Below, in pieces: positions 35,317 through 43,032 of a stretch of DNA of 64,000 bases. Both the position numbers and the translations under genes were made by a program. How positions within the stretch are numbered: the first letter of the stretch is position 1; every line of letters starts with the position of its first letter. The DNA lies in the NCBI RefSeq assembly GCF_030406325.1, contig NZ_JAUEQY010000004.1:62001-126000 (forward strand), in the 5' to 3' direction. The notes beneath the pieces were generated by a model. The model did not search any database and was not told the origin of the DNA. It worked only from the letters and a program-made list of their open reading frames with translations. The stretch is from Actinomadura sp. DC4. GTDB lineage: Bacteria; Actinomycetota; Actinomycetes; Streptosporangiales; Streptosporangiaceae.

Positions 35317-35999
35317 GCGCGGTCGTGGAACTAGAAGAGGTCACCAAGACCTATCCCGGCGGCGTCACGGCGGTCGACGCCGTGTCGGTACGGATCGAGG
35401 CGGGCGAACTGGTGGCGATCGTCGGGCCGTCCGGATCGGGCAAGTCGACCATGCTGCACCTGATCGGGACGCTCGACCGGCCGAGCGGCGGGACCGTACT
35501 GGTCGAGGGCCGGGACGTGTCGCGAATGTCCGATCGGCGGCTCTCGGCGCTGCGGGCCCGGCGGATCGGCTTCGTCTTCCAGCAGTTCCATCTGGCGGCC
35601 GGGGTCAGCGCGCTCGAGAATGTCGCCGACGGCCTGCTGTACGCCGGCGCTCCGCCGGGGCAGCGGCGCCGCCGTGCCCGCCGGGCGCTGGAACGCGTCG
35701 GACTCGGCCATCGGCTGGACCACCGGCCGCACCAGCTGTCGGGCGGGGAGAAGCAGCGGGTGGCGATCGCCCGCGCGGTGGTCGGCGAACCGGCGATGCT
35801 GCTCGCGGACGAGCCGACCGGGGCGCTGGACTCCGTGTCCGGCGCCGGCGTCATCGAACTGCTCAGGGAGCTGGCCTCGGGCGGCACCACGGTGATCGTG
35901 ATCACCCACGATCGCGACATCGCCGCGACGCTGCCCCGCCAGGTCCGGATGCGCGACGGCCGGATCGTCGAGGACGGCGTACTGGAGGCCACCCGATGA
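35313..35999 (+). CDS. ABC transporter ATPase (MacB/LolD type)
   Basis: 228 residues: Walker A GPSGSGKST, Q-loop FQQFH, signature LSGGEKQRV, Walker B LLADEPTGALD, H-loop ITHD. GTG start overlaps the adaptor stop by 4 nt. It pairs with the FtsX-type permease directly downstream (ATGA overlap) to form a MacB-like mechanotransmission or export unit for peptides, lipids or antibiotics. Confidence 0.93.
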   Translation: MSAVVELEEVTKTYPGGVTAVDAVSVRIEAGELVAIVGPSGSGKSTMLHLIGTLDRPSGGTVLVEGRDVSRMSDRRLSALRARRIGFVFQQFHLAAGVSALENVADGLLYAGAPPGQRRRRARRALERVGLGHRLDHRPHQLSGGEKQRVAIARAVVGEPAMLLADEPTGALDSVSGAGVIELLRELASGGTTVIVITHDRDIAATLPRQVRMRDGRIVEDGVLEATR

Positions 36000-37189
36000 T
36001 TGGTGAGGAACCGGCGAGGCTGGGCCTCCGCGACGTGCTCAAGGTCGGCGCGGCCGGCCTGCACGCCCGCCCGCTGCGGGTGTTCCTGTCCGCGCTCGGC
36101 ATCGCGATCGGCATCGCGGCGATGATCGGCGTGGTCGGCATCTCCGACTCCAGCCGCGCGCAGCTCCAGGCCACCCTGAGCCGGCTCGGTACCAACATGC
36201 TCACCGTGACGCCCGGAAAGGACTTCTTCGGGGAGAACGCGAAGCTGCCCAACGAGTCGGTGGCGATGATCGGCCGGATGAACCACGTCATCTCCGCGTC
36301 CGCGACCGGCAAGATCGCCGACACGCACGTCTACCGGAACGACCGCATTCCTGCGGAGGAGAGCGGAGGAATCGCCGTACTGGCGGCCCGCCTGGACCTG
36401 CCGCGCACGGTCGGCCTCACGACGGTGGCCGGGACCTGGCTGAACGCGGGCACGAACCGCTATCCGGCCGTGGTGCTCGGTTCCCAGGCGGCGGACGGGC
36501 TCGGCGTGGCCCAGACGAACGTCCAGGTATGGCTGGGTTCGCAGTGGTTCACCGTGGTCGGCATCCTGGACTCGGCCCCGCTCGCACCGGAACTCGACTC
36601 GGCCGCCTTGGTCGGCTGGGACGTGGCGGCCGCGCGCCTGGGCTTCGACGGTCATCCGACCACGGTCTACACCCGAGCGGACAAGGACTCGGTGGAGAGC
36701 GTACGGGGCCTCTTGGCGGGCACCGCCAACCCTCAGTCGCCCAACGAGATCGAGGTCAGCCGCCCCTCTGACGCGCTGGCCGCCGAGACCGCGTCGAACC
36801 AGGCCTTCACCGGCCTGCTCTTGGGCCTCGGCGCGGTGGCCCTGCTGGTCGGCGGGGTCGGTGTGGCCAACACGATGGTCATCTCGGTACTGGAACGCCG
36901 CGCGGAGATCGGCCTGCGGCGTTCGCTCGGTGCTACGCGGGGTCAGATCAGGCTGCAGTTCCTCACTGAGTCGCAGCTGCTGGCGGCGCTGGGCGGAGTG
37001 GGAGGCGTGGGACTCGGCATCGTGGTCACGGCGGTGTTCGCGGTGATCCAGGGCTGGCCGACGGTGGTCCCGCCATGGGCGATGGCGGGCGGGGTGACGG
37101 CGACGCTGCTGATCGGCGGTATCGCGGGGTTGTACCCGGCCATCCGAGCCGCCCGCCTCGCCCCGACGGAGGCACTAAGTGGCCCCTGA
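35996..37189 (+). CDS. MacB/FtsX-type ABC permease
   Basis: 397 residues. TM1 (about 30-50) is followed by a large extracytoplasmic MacB-PCD-like domain (ISDSSRAQLQATLSRLGTNMLTVTPG), then the three-helix FtsX domain (LLGLGAVALLVGGVGVANTMVISVLERRAEIGLRRSLGATRGQIRLQF and two more helices). Last gene of the operon. Together with the adjacent kinase/regulator this resembles a cell-envelope stress or antimicrobial-peptide response module. Confidence 0.93.
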   Translation: MIGEEPARLGLRDVLKVGAAGLHARPLRVFLSALGIAIGIAAMIGVVGISDSSRAQLQATLSRLGTNMLTVTPGKDFFGENAKLPNESVAMIGRMNHVISASATGKIADTHVYRNDRIPAEESGGIAVLAARLDLPRTVGLTTVAGTWLNAGTNRYPAVVLGSQAADGLGVAQTNVQVWLGSQWFTVVGILDSAPLAPELDSAALVGWDVAAARLGFDGHPTTVYTRADKDSVESVRGLLAGTANPQSPNEIEVSRPSDALAAETASNQAFTGLLLGLGAVALLVGGVGVANTMVISVLERRAEIGLRRSLGATRGQIRLQFLTESQLLAALGGVGGVGLGIVVTAVFAVIQGWPTVVPPWAMAGGVTATLLIGGIAGLYPAIRAARLAPTEALSGP

Positions 37190-37336
37190 GCAGCGCCGTC
37201 GCACCTGCGGTGAGCGCGACAGTCGACCGAACGGAGGCAGGTCGAACGGAGGCAGCGCCCGTCCGGGGCTGCGCCTGCCGGGCTGCGCCTGCGGAGAACT
37301 TCGCGCATGTGGGGCGGCGCTTGGCGGAAGCTGCGC

Positions 37337-37490
37337 CCGCGCAAGGGTTCGGGTCCGCTCAAGCATCCGGCCTGTGCAAGGTTCGGCCCGCGCGGGGTTC
37401 GGCCCATGCAAGCGTCCCATCCGCGCAAGAGGTTAAGCCCGTGCAACGGATTCAGTCCGCACAGGCGTTCAGTCCGCGCTCGCGTCCGGT
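37337..37490. repeat. Degenerate tandem repeat, nine units of 16-18 bp
   Basis: Nine consecutive units begin with CCG/CTG/CCA and follow the pattern CCGYGCAAGSGTTCGGT. Unit starts: 37337, 37355, 37372, 37388, 37404, 37421, 37439, 37457, 37474. Unit lengths vary between 16 and 18, so it is not kept in a reading frame. It lies in the 530-bp gap between the permease and a glyoxalase gene; the rest of the gap holds shorter repeats (two copies of GAACGGAGGCAG near 37210-37245) and the hairpin at 37543. I see no gene here. Confidence 0.7.
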
Positions 37491-37542
37491 CTGTACTGGG
37501 CTGCGCCGTTGTCACGGCCGGACGCCTGCCGATCGGGTCGCG

Positions 37543-37581
37543 CTGGGCTGTGTCCGTGGCTGCGCCACGGACACAGCCCAG
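37543..37581. terminator. 18-bp perfect hairpin
   Basis: CTGGGCTGTGTCCGTGGC pairs perfectly with its complement around a TGC loop, one of the longest perfect stems in the window. It lies after the tandem array and before the glyoxalase gene, so it may end transcripts from the export operon. No U-tract. Confidence 0.6.
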
Positions 37582-37718
37582 GCCAGGCCAGTCGTGCGCC
37601 GGTCACAAGGTGGCGGGAGGCTTACCCTTGTTCAGCTTCGTGACGATTCCGCCTTTCGTGACCACCTCCGTGAGGAGCCAGGCTGATGACGACCGCAAAC
37701 CTCGGTGGAGGGGATGGT

Positions 37719-38093
37719 GTGAGCCTCCTGGTCGGGATTCATCATGTGCAGCTCGCGGCGCCGTACGGCTCCGAGGAGCGGATGCGGGGCTTCTACGTCG
37801 GTGTTCTCGGCATGGCCGAGGTGGCCAAGCCTCCCGTGCTCGCCGCCCGGGGCGGGGCGTGGTTCGCGGCGCCCGGTATTGAGATCCACATCGGGGTCGA
37901 GGAAGACTTCCGGCCCGCGCGCAAGGCGCATCCCGGGATTCTCGTGCGGGATCTCGACGCCATGGCGGAGCGGCTGCGGGCGGCAGGTCATGAGGTGCGT
38001 GCCGATGACCTGCTGCCAGGGTTTCGCCGCCTCTACGTCGACGACCCCGCCGGCAACCGGCTGGAGCTGCTCGAACCCGTCAGCGGGCCCTAA
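37719..38093 (+). CDS. VOC family (glyoxalase-like) protein
   Basis: 124 residues from GTG, chosen because GGAGGGG lies 5 nt upstream; an ATG at 37686 would add 11 residues. One beta-alpha-beta-beta-beta pair of the vicinal-oxygen-chelate fold: VGIHHVQLAAPYGSEERMRGFYVGVLGM and the C-terminal FRRLYVDDPAGNRLELLEP. Metal ligands His (HHVQ) and Glu (LELLE) are present. The reaction (dioxygenase, lyase or resistance binding) is not predictable. Its end overlaps the small convergent gene by 4 nt. Confidence 0.82.
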   Translation: MSLLVGIHHVQLAAPYGSEERMRGFYVGVLGMAEVAKPPVLAARGGAWFAAPGIEIHIGVEEDFRPARKAHPGILVRDLDAMAERLRAAGHEVRADDLLPGFRRLYVDDPAGNRLELLEPVSGP

Positions 38094-38383
38094 CGACCCC
38101 CGCCCGTACGCTCGACGGCCATCTCCCAGTCGGCCAGGACGTCCAGGAGAAGGCCCAGCACGCGGCGTAACTCCTCGACGTGCTCGGCCTTGCGGCACGC
38201 GTGCTCGAAACCGTGGTCCGTGGTCTCCGGAGCCAGGGCCGCCTTCTCGAGACTCTCGATGAAGCGCACCGCGCAGGCGTCGGCTCCATCGTCGTTCGCC
38301 TGGCGCGTGCGTCGCCGGGCGACGAAGCGGTCGATCTCCGCTCGCAACCCTGCCCGGCCGCCGTACCGTCGCCCGTGCCGCAT
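38090..38383 (-). CDS. Small hypothetical protein
   Basis: 97 residues starting from ATG with a strong GGGAGGGG Shine-Dalgarno. An Arg-rich N-terminus (MRHGRRYGGRAGLR) leads to a helical segment, HACRKAEHVEELRRVLGLLLDVLADWEMAVE, which looks amphipathic. Two Cys are present, with no clear metal motif. No family recognised. The strong ribosome site and clean stop next to the VOC gene argue that it is real. Confidence 0.55.
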   Translation of the reverse strand: MRHGRRYGGRAGLRAEIDRFVARRRTRQANDDGADACAVRFIESLEKAALAPETTDHGFEHACRKAEHVEELRRVLGLLLDVLADWEMAVERTGGGR

Positions 38384-38453
38384 GACCCGTCCCCTCCCTG
38401 AAGTCCATGCTCAGCACCATAGGGCGAGGGTGTGACAATCCGACTACGGAGGG

Positions 38454-39209
38454 TCAGGCGGGCTCTGGTTCGATGCTCGTACGACGGGCGGCGCGCGCGG
38501 TGTCCTTGGCCTCTTTCGCCGCCTCCTTGGCCTTGGCCTTGAGGTCCTTCTGGCGGGCCTTGTGGTCCGTGGTGAGGTACGGCTTGGGTTCCAGCCCGGA
38601 CAGGCCGTTCCACGCGAGGTTCACCAGGTGGGCGGCGACCTCCTCGCGCTTTGGCTTGCGGATGTCGAGCCAGTACGTGCCGGTGAGGGCGACCATGCCG
38701 ATGAGCGCCTGGGCGTACAGCGGGGCGCTCTTCGGATCGAACCCCTTGTCGCGGAACTCATCTCCGAGGATGTGTTCGACCTGGCCGGCGATGTCGCTCA
38801 GCAGACTGGCGAACGTGCCGGTCGCGGACGCGGCGTGCGAGTCGCGTACGAGGATGCGGAACCCCTGGCTGCTGTCCTCGATGTACTCCAGGAGGGCCAG
38901 GGCGGCGCGTTCGATCTTCTGTCGGGGATGTCCGCCGACCAGCGACTTGGTGACGGTATCGAGCAGGTGCTCCATCTCGCGGTCGACCACGACCGCGTAC
39001 AGGCCCTCCTTGCCGCCGAAGTGCTCGTACACCACGGGCTTGGAGACGCCGGCCACGGTGGCGATCTCCTCGATGGAGGTGCCGTCGAAGCCGCGTTCGG
39101 CGAAGAGGGTCCTGCCTATGTCAAGCAGCTGCTCCCTTCGTTCTTTGCCCGTCATGCGCTTGCGACGGGACCGGGGAGGTTCACTCACACCATCAATTGT
39201 GACGGTCAC
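38454..39209 (-). CDS. TetR family regulator with Lys/Ala-rich C-terminal tail
   Basis: 251 residues from GTG with AGGAG upstream. The N-terminal HTH is MTGKERREQLLDIGRTLFAERGFDGTSIEEIATVAGVSKPVVYEHFGGKEGLYAVV. The ligand domain ends near residue 212; the last 35 residues form a KAKAKEAAKEAKDTARAARR tail like histone-H1 or HU extensions. It sits behind the desaturase gene on the same strand, separated by a terminator, so it may regulate fatty-acid desaturation as FasR/DesT-type TetR proteins do; this is inference. Confidence 0.87.
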   Translation of the reverse strand: MTVTIDGVSEPPRSRRKRMTGKERREQLLDIGRTLFAERGFDGTSIEEIATVAGVSKPVVYEHFGGKEGLYAVVVDREMEHLLDTVTKSLVGGHPRQKIERAALALLEYIEDSSQGFRILVRDSHAASATGTFASLLSDIAGQVEHILGDEFRDKGFDPKSAPLYAQALIGMVALTGTYWLDIRKPKREEVAAHLVNLAWNGLSGLEPKPYLTTDHKARQKDLKAKAKEAAKEAKDTARAARRTSIEPEPA

Positions 39210-39210
39210 A
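39198..39210. promoter_or_regulatory. 13-bp palindrome at the TetR start
   Basis: TGTGAC, one base, GTCACA overlaps the GTG start of the TetR gene. The position and symmetry fit an autoregulatory operator, but it may also simply be codons. The spacing is wrong for a CRP site. Confidence 0.35.
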
Positions 39211-39326
39211 CTTTCTCCTGGCCGGGCGGCTCGTCAACGGGAGAACGCCGGCGGTGCCGTACTGAATGGGAGGTGCCCAGCTCACGAGGGTGCGGGGACA
39301 CCCCGCTCGCGTCGTCCTGCGCACGC

Positions 39327-39350
39327 CGGGCGGCCGATACCGGCCGCCCG
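39327..39350 (-). terminator. Hairpin after the desaturase gene
   Basis: A perfect 10-bp stem (CGGGCGGCCG) with a 4-nt loop lies 27 bp beyond the desaturase stop on the same strand and 117 bp before the TetR gene. Confidence 0.65.
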
Positions 39351-39377
39351 CGGCGCAGAGGGCTTGGTTAGCTGTGC

Positions 39378-40331
39378 TTACGATATCCGCTTCGAGGCCA
39401 GACGGTCGGCGTTCGGCCAGCGGACATCGGAGACCCAGCCGACCTTCTCGAAGAGCCAGATCGTACGAGCGCTGCTGTCGAGCTGGCCCTTGAGCACGCC
39501 GTGGCGAGCGCAGGTCGGGTCGGCGTGGTGCAGGTTGTGCCACGACTCGCCGAACGACGGGATGGCCAGCCACCACACGTTACGGGACTTGTCGCGGGAC
39601 TCGAACGCCTCTTCGCCCATGGCGTGGCAGATCGAGTTGATGCACCAGGTGACGTGGTGGAGGACCGCGATGCGTACGAGCGAACCCCAGAAGAACGCGG
39701 TGAAGGCGCCCCACCAAGACATGCTGATCAGCCCGCCGATGGCCCCCGGGAGGAGCAGCGAGGTGGCGACCCAGACCGGGAAGAGACGGCTGACGCGGTT
39801 GATGTCCTTGTCCGCGACGAGGTCGGGGCAGAACTTGGCGGGGGAGGTGCGCTTGCTGTCGAACAGCCAGCCCATGTGCGCCCAGACCAGACCCTTGGTG
39901 AGCGCGCGCCAGTCATCGCCGAAGCGCCACGGCGAGTGCGGGTCGCCCTCCTTGTCGGAGTACTTGTGGTGGCGGCGGTGGACGGCCACCCAGTCGATCA
40001 CGCTCATCTCGATGGAGAGGCCGCCGGCGATGCCGAGCGCGATGCGCAGCCAGCGCTTGGCCTTGAACGAGCCGTGGGTGAAGTGCCGGTGATAGCCGAC
40101 CGTAACCCCCAGGCCGGACACGACATAAAACACGAACATGATCGCGATGTCCGTCCAGCCCAGGCCCCAGCCCCACGCGAACGGCACGGCCACCACCACG
40201 GCGAGTAGCGGAACCACGATGAAGACGGCGAGAAGCCCCTTCTCGAAGTTGCCCTTGGGGGTGGGTTCGATCTCGGGTCTGGCCTGCGGTCGAGAGGTGT
40301 CGGATGGTGTTGCGGTCGGGGCTACGGTCAT
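39378..40331 (-). CDS. Membrane acyl-CoA desaturase (stearoyl-CoA delta-9 type)
   Basis: 317 residues. The three histidine boxes that bind the di-iron centre are complete: HRHFTH, HRRHH and HNLHHADP, set between four membrane helices (about 33-70 and 185-215). It introduces a double bond into a fatty acyl chain using O2 and an electron donor. The upstream 100 bp holds a clear operator-like repeat. TetR gene lies downstream on the same strand. Confidence 0.93.
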   Translation of the reverse strand: MTVAPTATPSDTSRPQARPEIEPTPKGNFEKGLLAVFIVVPLLAVVVAVPFAWGWGLGWTDIAIMFVFYVVSGLGVTVGYHRHFTHGSFKAKRWLRIALGIAGGLSIEMSVIDWVAVHRRHHKYSDKEGDPHSPWRFGDDWRALTKGLVWAHMGWLFDSKRTSPAKFCPDLVADKDINRVSRLFPVWVATSLLLPGAIGGLISMSWWGAFTAFFWGSLVRIAVLHHVTWCINSICHAMGEEAFESRDKSRNVWWLAIPSFGESWHNLHHADPTCARHGVLKGQLDSSARTIWLFEKVGWVSDVRWPNADRLASKRIS

Positions 40332-40352
40332 GCGGAGTCCTCCTGCTGGGCG

Positions 40353-40399
40353 AGTAACTTACGCTTACGCAACCGTAACCTACGGCGGCGTAGGTTACG
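40353..40399. promoter_or_regulatory. Operator-like repeats in the desaturase promoter
   Basis: CGTAACCTACG (40374-40384) and its exact complement (40389-40399) form an 11-bp inverted repeat with a 4-bp spacer. A third, near-identical half-site AGTAACTTACG starts at 40353, exactly 21 bp (two helical turns) from the first arm. The block lies 22-68 bp upstream of the desaturase start, ideal for repression. The neighbouring TetR protein is the natural candidate to bind it. Confidence 0.7.
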
Positions 40400-40431
40400 C
40401 AAGATGCCCGCCTGAATTCGGCCAAACCTGT

Positions 40432-41105
40432 CGCGCTAGTCACACAGGGGTTACTGCGCCGCAAGATGAGCCTTTGGTGACGAAACGTATGAGGGTGTTG
40501 TGGCGCGTGGGGCTCGTGTGACGGGGTGGTCCGGCCTCTCGGGGGGCGTGGTGGAGCGGGGACGGGGCCTGGGGCGGCACCGAGGGGCGGGGCGAGGTGG
40601 AGTGGGTGGTCTGGCGGACGGGCCGGTCGGTTGGAGTGGCCGGAAGAGGGCGGGGCGTACGCGGCGGTCGGATGTAGTAGGCAGGGGCCGCCGTATGTGG
40701 TGGAGGCGTACGTCCCAGTGGGTGGGGCTTTCGGTAGGGATATAGGTGTGCTTCGAGTCGGTACGGCAGGAGTGGATGTGTGGTGCCGGTTGAGGCGGTT
40801 TGCGCGGCGGGCAGCTGGTTCGGGTGGCCAGGCGCGTGTGTCGGGGTGGTCGGTGGTGGTCAGGTGTAAGTGGGGTGGTGCCGGTGCGCGGCGGGGCGAG
40901 ATGCGTCGCCCGCTCGGTGGTCGGCGTGGGCGAGAGACGGGGACGGGCGGGAGTTGGGGGAACCGGGGGCCGGGGATGGAGGCGGGCCGTCGGGGGTTCG
41001 GGAGGTGGGCGTCGGTCAGATGGCTGCGATCAATGTGCGCTCATCGGAGGTGGGGCAGCCGCTATCGTTGGGAAGAGCCACAGCGGCGTTGACGCCCGCT
41101 GGCGA
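40432..41105. other. Long G-rich non-coding tract
   Basis: About 670 bp hold no convincing gene. From about 40500 to 41050 the plus strand is strikingly G-rich: I count 36 G against 12 C in 40561-40620 and 33 G against 12 C in 40801-40860. Many short GGG runs occur. The flanking genes show no such skew. It ends just before tRNA-Gln. It could be a non-coding RNA, a G-quadruplex region or decayed DNA. Confidence 0.6.
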
Positions 41106-41177
41106 TCCGGCGTGGTGAAATAGGCATCACGGAGGGTTTTGGTCCCTCTATTTCTGGTTCGAGCCCAGACGCCGGAG
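41106..41177 (+). tRNA. tRNA-Gln (anticodon TTG)
   Basis: A 72-nt cloverleaf: acceptor TCCGGCG / CGCCGGA, D-arm GTGA / TCAC, anticodon arm GAGGG-TTTTGGT-CCCTC with anticodon TTG reading CAA, variable TATT, T-arm TCTGG-TTCGAGC-CCAGA and discriminator G. All stems pair perfectly. CCA is not encoded. tRNA-Gln upstream of glmU is a conserved actinobacterial arrangement. Confidence 0.93.
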
Positions 41178-41583
41178 CCGAGACCCCCGTCCCGCAGCCG
41201 GACGTGTGGTGCCGCTCTTCGGTCTCGGCGCGGCCACATCAGAGCACTCCCGCCGATGCCCTCGTGACCCGAGCGAGAATTCGAGGAGATCGTTCTCGCC
41301 CCCGCGGCGAAGAACCGGGGCGAGCGCAGATCACCGAGGGGCGGGAGGAGGGGCGGGGACCCCCCGTACAGGCAGAACGGCCGGACGGTATCCTTCGGGT
41401 GTCGGGCGGGTAACAGCCCTGCGGCTCCTCCGTTTCCGCAGGTCCGAGCCTATGCGGAGCGTACGTTTCGCACCCCGGCTGACCTGTCAGCGACGCCGAG
41501 GAGTCTCCTCCAGTGAGCGGAGTGAGCGACCGGGCGCAGCCATGCCGTGAACACCCCGCCCCGCCTTCGGGCAAGGTGGTCTC
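41178..41583 (+). other. Leader region of glmU
   Basis: 406 bp between tRNA-Gln and glmU without a gene. A short palindrome, GAGGAGTCTCCTC (41498-41510), and purine-rich tracts are present. No riboswitch fold that I can recognise. It probably carries the glmU promoter. Confidence 0.4.
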
Positions 41584-43029
41584 ATGAGCTCAAGCCGCCC
41601 TTCCGCCGTCATCGTCCTCGCCGCGGGCGAGGGCACCCGGATGAAGTCCCGCAAGATTCCGAAGGTCCTCCACGAACTGGCCGGCCGCAGCATGGTCGGG
41701 CACGTCGTGGCCGCCGCGCGCGCACTCGCGCCCGAAAGGCTCGTCGTCGTGGTCGGGCACGGGCGGGAGAAGGTGGTCGAGCACCTCCAGGCGGTCGAAC
41801 CCACCGCGCTTCCGGTGACTCAGACCGAGCAGAACGGCACCGGGCACGCCGTACGGATCGCGCTCGACGGGGCGGCCGTCGCCGCCGGGACGGTCGTCGT
41901 GACCAACGGCGATCACCCCCTGCTCAGAGCGCAGACGCTCGAAGATCTCGTACGGCTCCACCACGACGAGGGCAACGCCGTCACCCTTCTGAGCACCGAG
42001 ATGCCCGACCCCACCGGGTACGGGCGGATCGTCCGCGGGTCCCAGGGCGAGGTCACGGCGATCGTCGAGCACAAGGACGCCGACGACGGGCAGCGTGAGA
42101 TCAGCGAGATCAACGTGGGCATGTACGTCTTCGACGGCCTGCTCCTCGCCGACGCCCTCAAGCGGGTGACGACCGACAACGCCAACGGCGAGGAGTACCT
42201 CACCGATGTGGTCGGCATCCTGCGTGGCGACGGGCACCGCGCCGGCGCGTACAAGGCCGCCGACTGGGTCGAGACCCAGGGCGTCAACGACCGCGTGCAG
42301 CTCGCCGGCGCCCGGCGGCAGCTCAACGACCGTATCCTCGAGGCCCACATGCGCGCCGGGGTCACGATCGTCGACCCCGCGTCGACCTGGGTCGACGTCC
42401 AGGTGACCATCGACGCGGACGCCGTCATCAAGCCGGGCACGCAGCTGCACGGCGACACGCACGTCGCCGCCGGCGCCGAGATCGGCCCCAACTGCACCCT
42501 CACCGACACGAGCGTCGGCGAGGACGCCGTGGTGATCAACGCCGTCTGTGACCAGGCCGAGATCGGCCCCCAGACCAGCGTCGGCCCCTTCGCCTACCTG
42601 CGGCCCGGGACCAGGCTCGCGCGCAAGGCGAAGGTCGGCACCTACGTCGAGACGAAGAACGCCGTCGTCGGCGAGGGCACCAAGGTGCCGCACCTGACCT
42701 ATGTCGGCGACGCCGAGATCGGCGCGGGCTCCAACATCGGCGCCGCGTGCGTCTTCGTGAACTACGACGGCGTCGAGAAGCGCAAGAGCGTGGTCGGCGA
42801 CCACGTCAAGGTGGGCAGTGACAACATGCTCGTCGCCCCGGTGACCATCGGCGACGGGGCGTACACCGCGGCCGGTTCGGTGATCACCGAAGACGTGCCG
42901 CCGGGCGCGATGGCGGTGGCACGTGCCCGCCAGCGCAACGTCGAGGGCTGGGTCGAGCGCAAACGGCCCGGCACCCCCTCCGCTGAGGCCGCGCGCCGGG
43001 CGGCCGAGCGAGCGAAACAAGGAGACTGA
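41584..43029 (+). CDS. glmU: Bifunctional UDP-N-acetylglucosamine pyrophosphorylase / glucosamine-1-phosphate acetyltransferase
   Basis: 481 residues. The N-terminal uridyltransferase has VIVLAAGEGTRMKS, QNGTGHAV and NGDHPLL. The C-terminal left-handed beta-helix (about 265-455) has hexapeptide repeats, FAYLRPGTRL and the acetyltransferase region NYDGVEKRKSVVGDHVKVGSDN with the catalytic His replaced in register by family-typical residues near TYVGDAEIG. A basic tail RRAAERAKQ ends it. It makes UDP-GlcNAc for peptidoglycan and for the exopolysaccharide genes further right. Operon with prs (3-nt gap). Confidence 0.94.
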   Translation: MSSSRPSAVIVLAAGEGTRMKSRKIPKVLHELAGRSMVGHVVAAARALAPERLVVVVGHGREKVVEHLQAVEPTALPVTQTEQNGTGHAVRIALDGAAVAAGTVVVTNGDHPLLRAQTLEDLVRLHHDEGNAVTLLSTEMPDPTGYGRIVRGSQGEVTAIVEHKDADDGQREISEINVGMYVFDGLLLADALKRVTTDNANGEEYLTDVVGILRGDGHRAGAYKAADWVETQGVNDRVQLAGARRQLNDRILEAHMRAGVTIVDPASTWVDVQVTIDADAVIKPGTQLHGDTHVAAGAEIGPNCTLTDTSVGEDAVVINAVCDQAEIGPQTSVGPFAYLRPGTRLARKAKVGTYVETKNAVVGEGTKVPHLTYVGDAEIGAGSNIGAACVFVNYDGVEKRKSVVGDHVKVGSDNMLVAPVTIGDGAYTAAGSVITEDVPPGAMAVARARQRNVEGWVERKRPGTPSAEAARRAAERAKQGD

Positions 43030-43032
43030 CGC

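Noticed and set aside
37337-37490. Tandem array considered as CRISPR
   Set aside because: Units are contiguous without unique spacers, only 16-18 bp long and diverged; no cas genes.
37075-37686. A 203-codon frame across the tandem array
   Set aside because: Repeat unit lengths of 16-18 bp do not keep a frame and the product is low-complexity; no ribosome site.
39198-39210. TGTGAC-GTCACA as a CRP/Crp-like site
   Set aside because: CRP-type sites need a 6-bp spacer between TGTGA and TCACA; here it is 3 bp.
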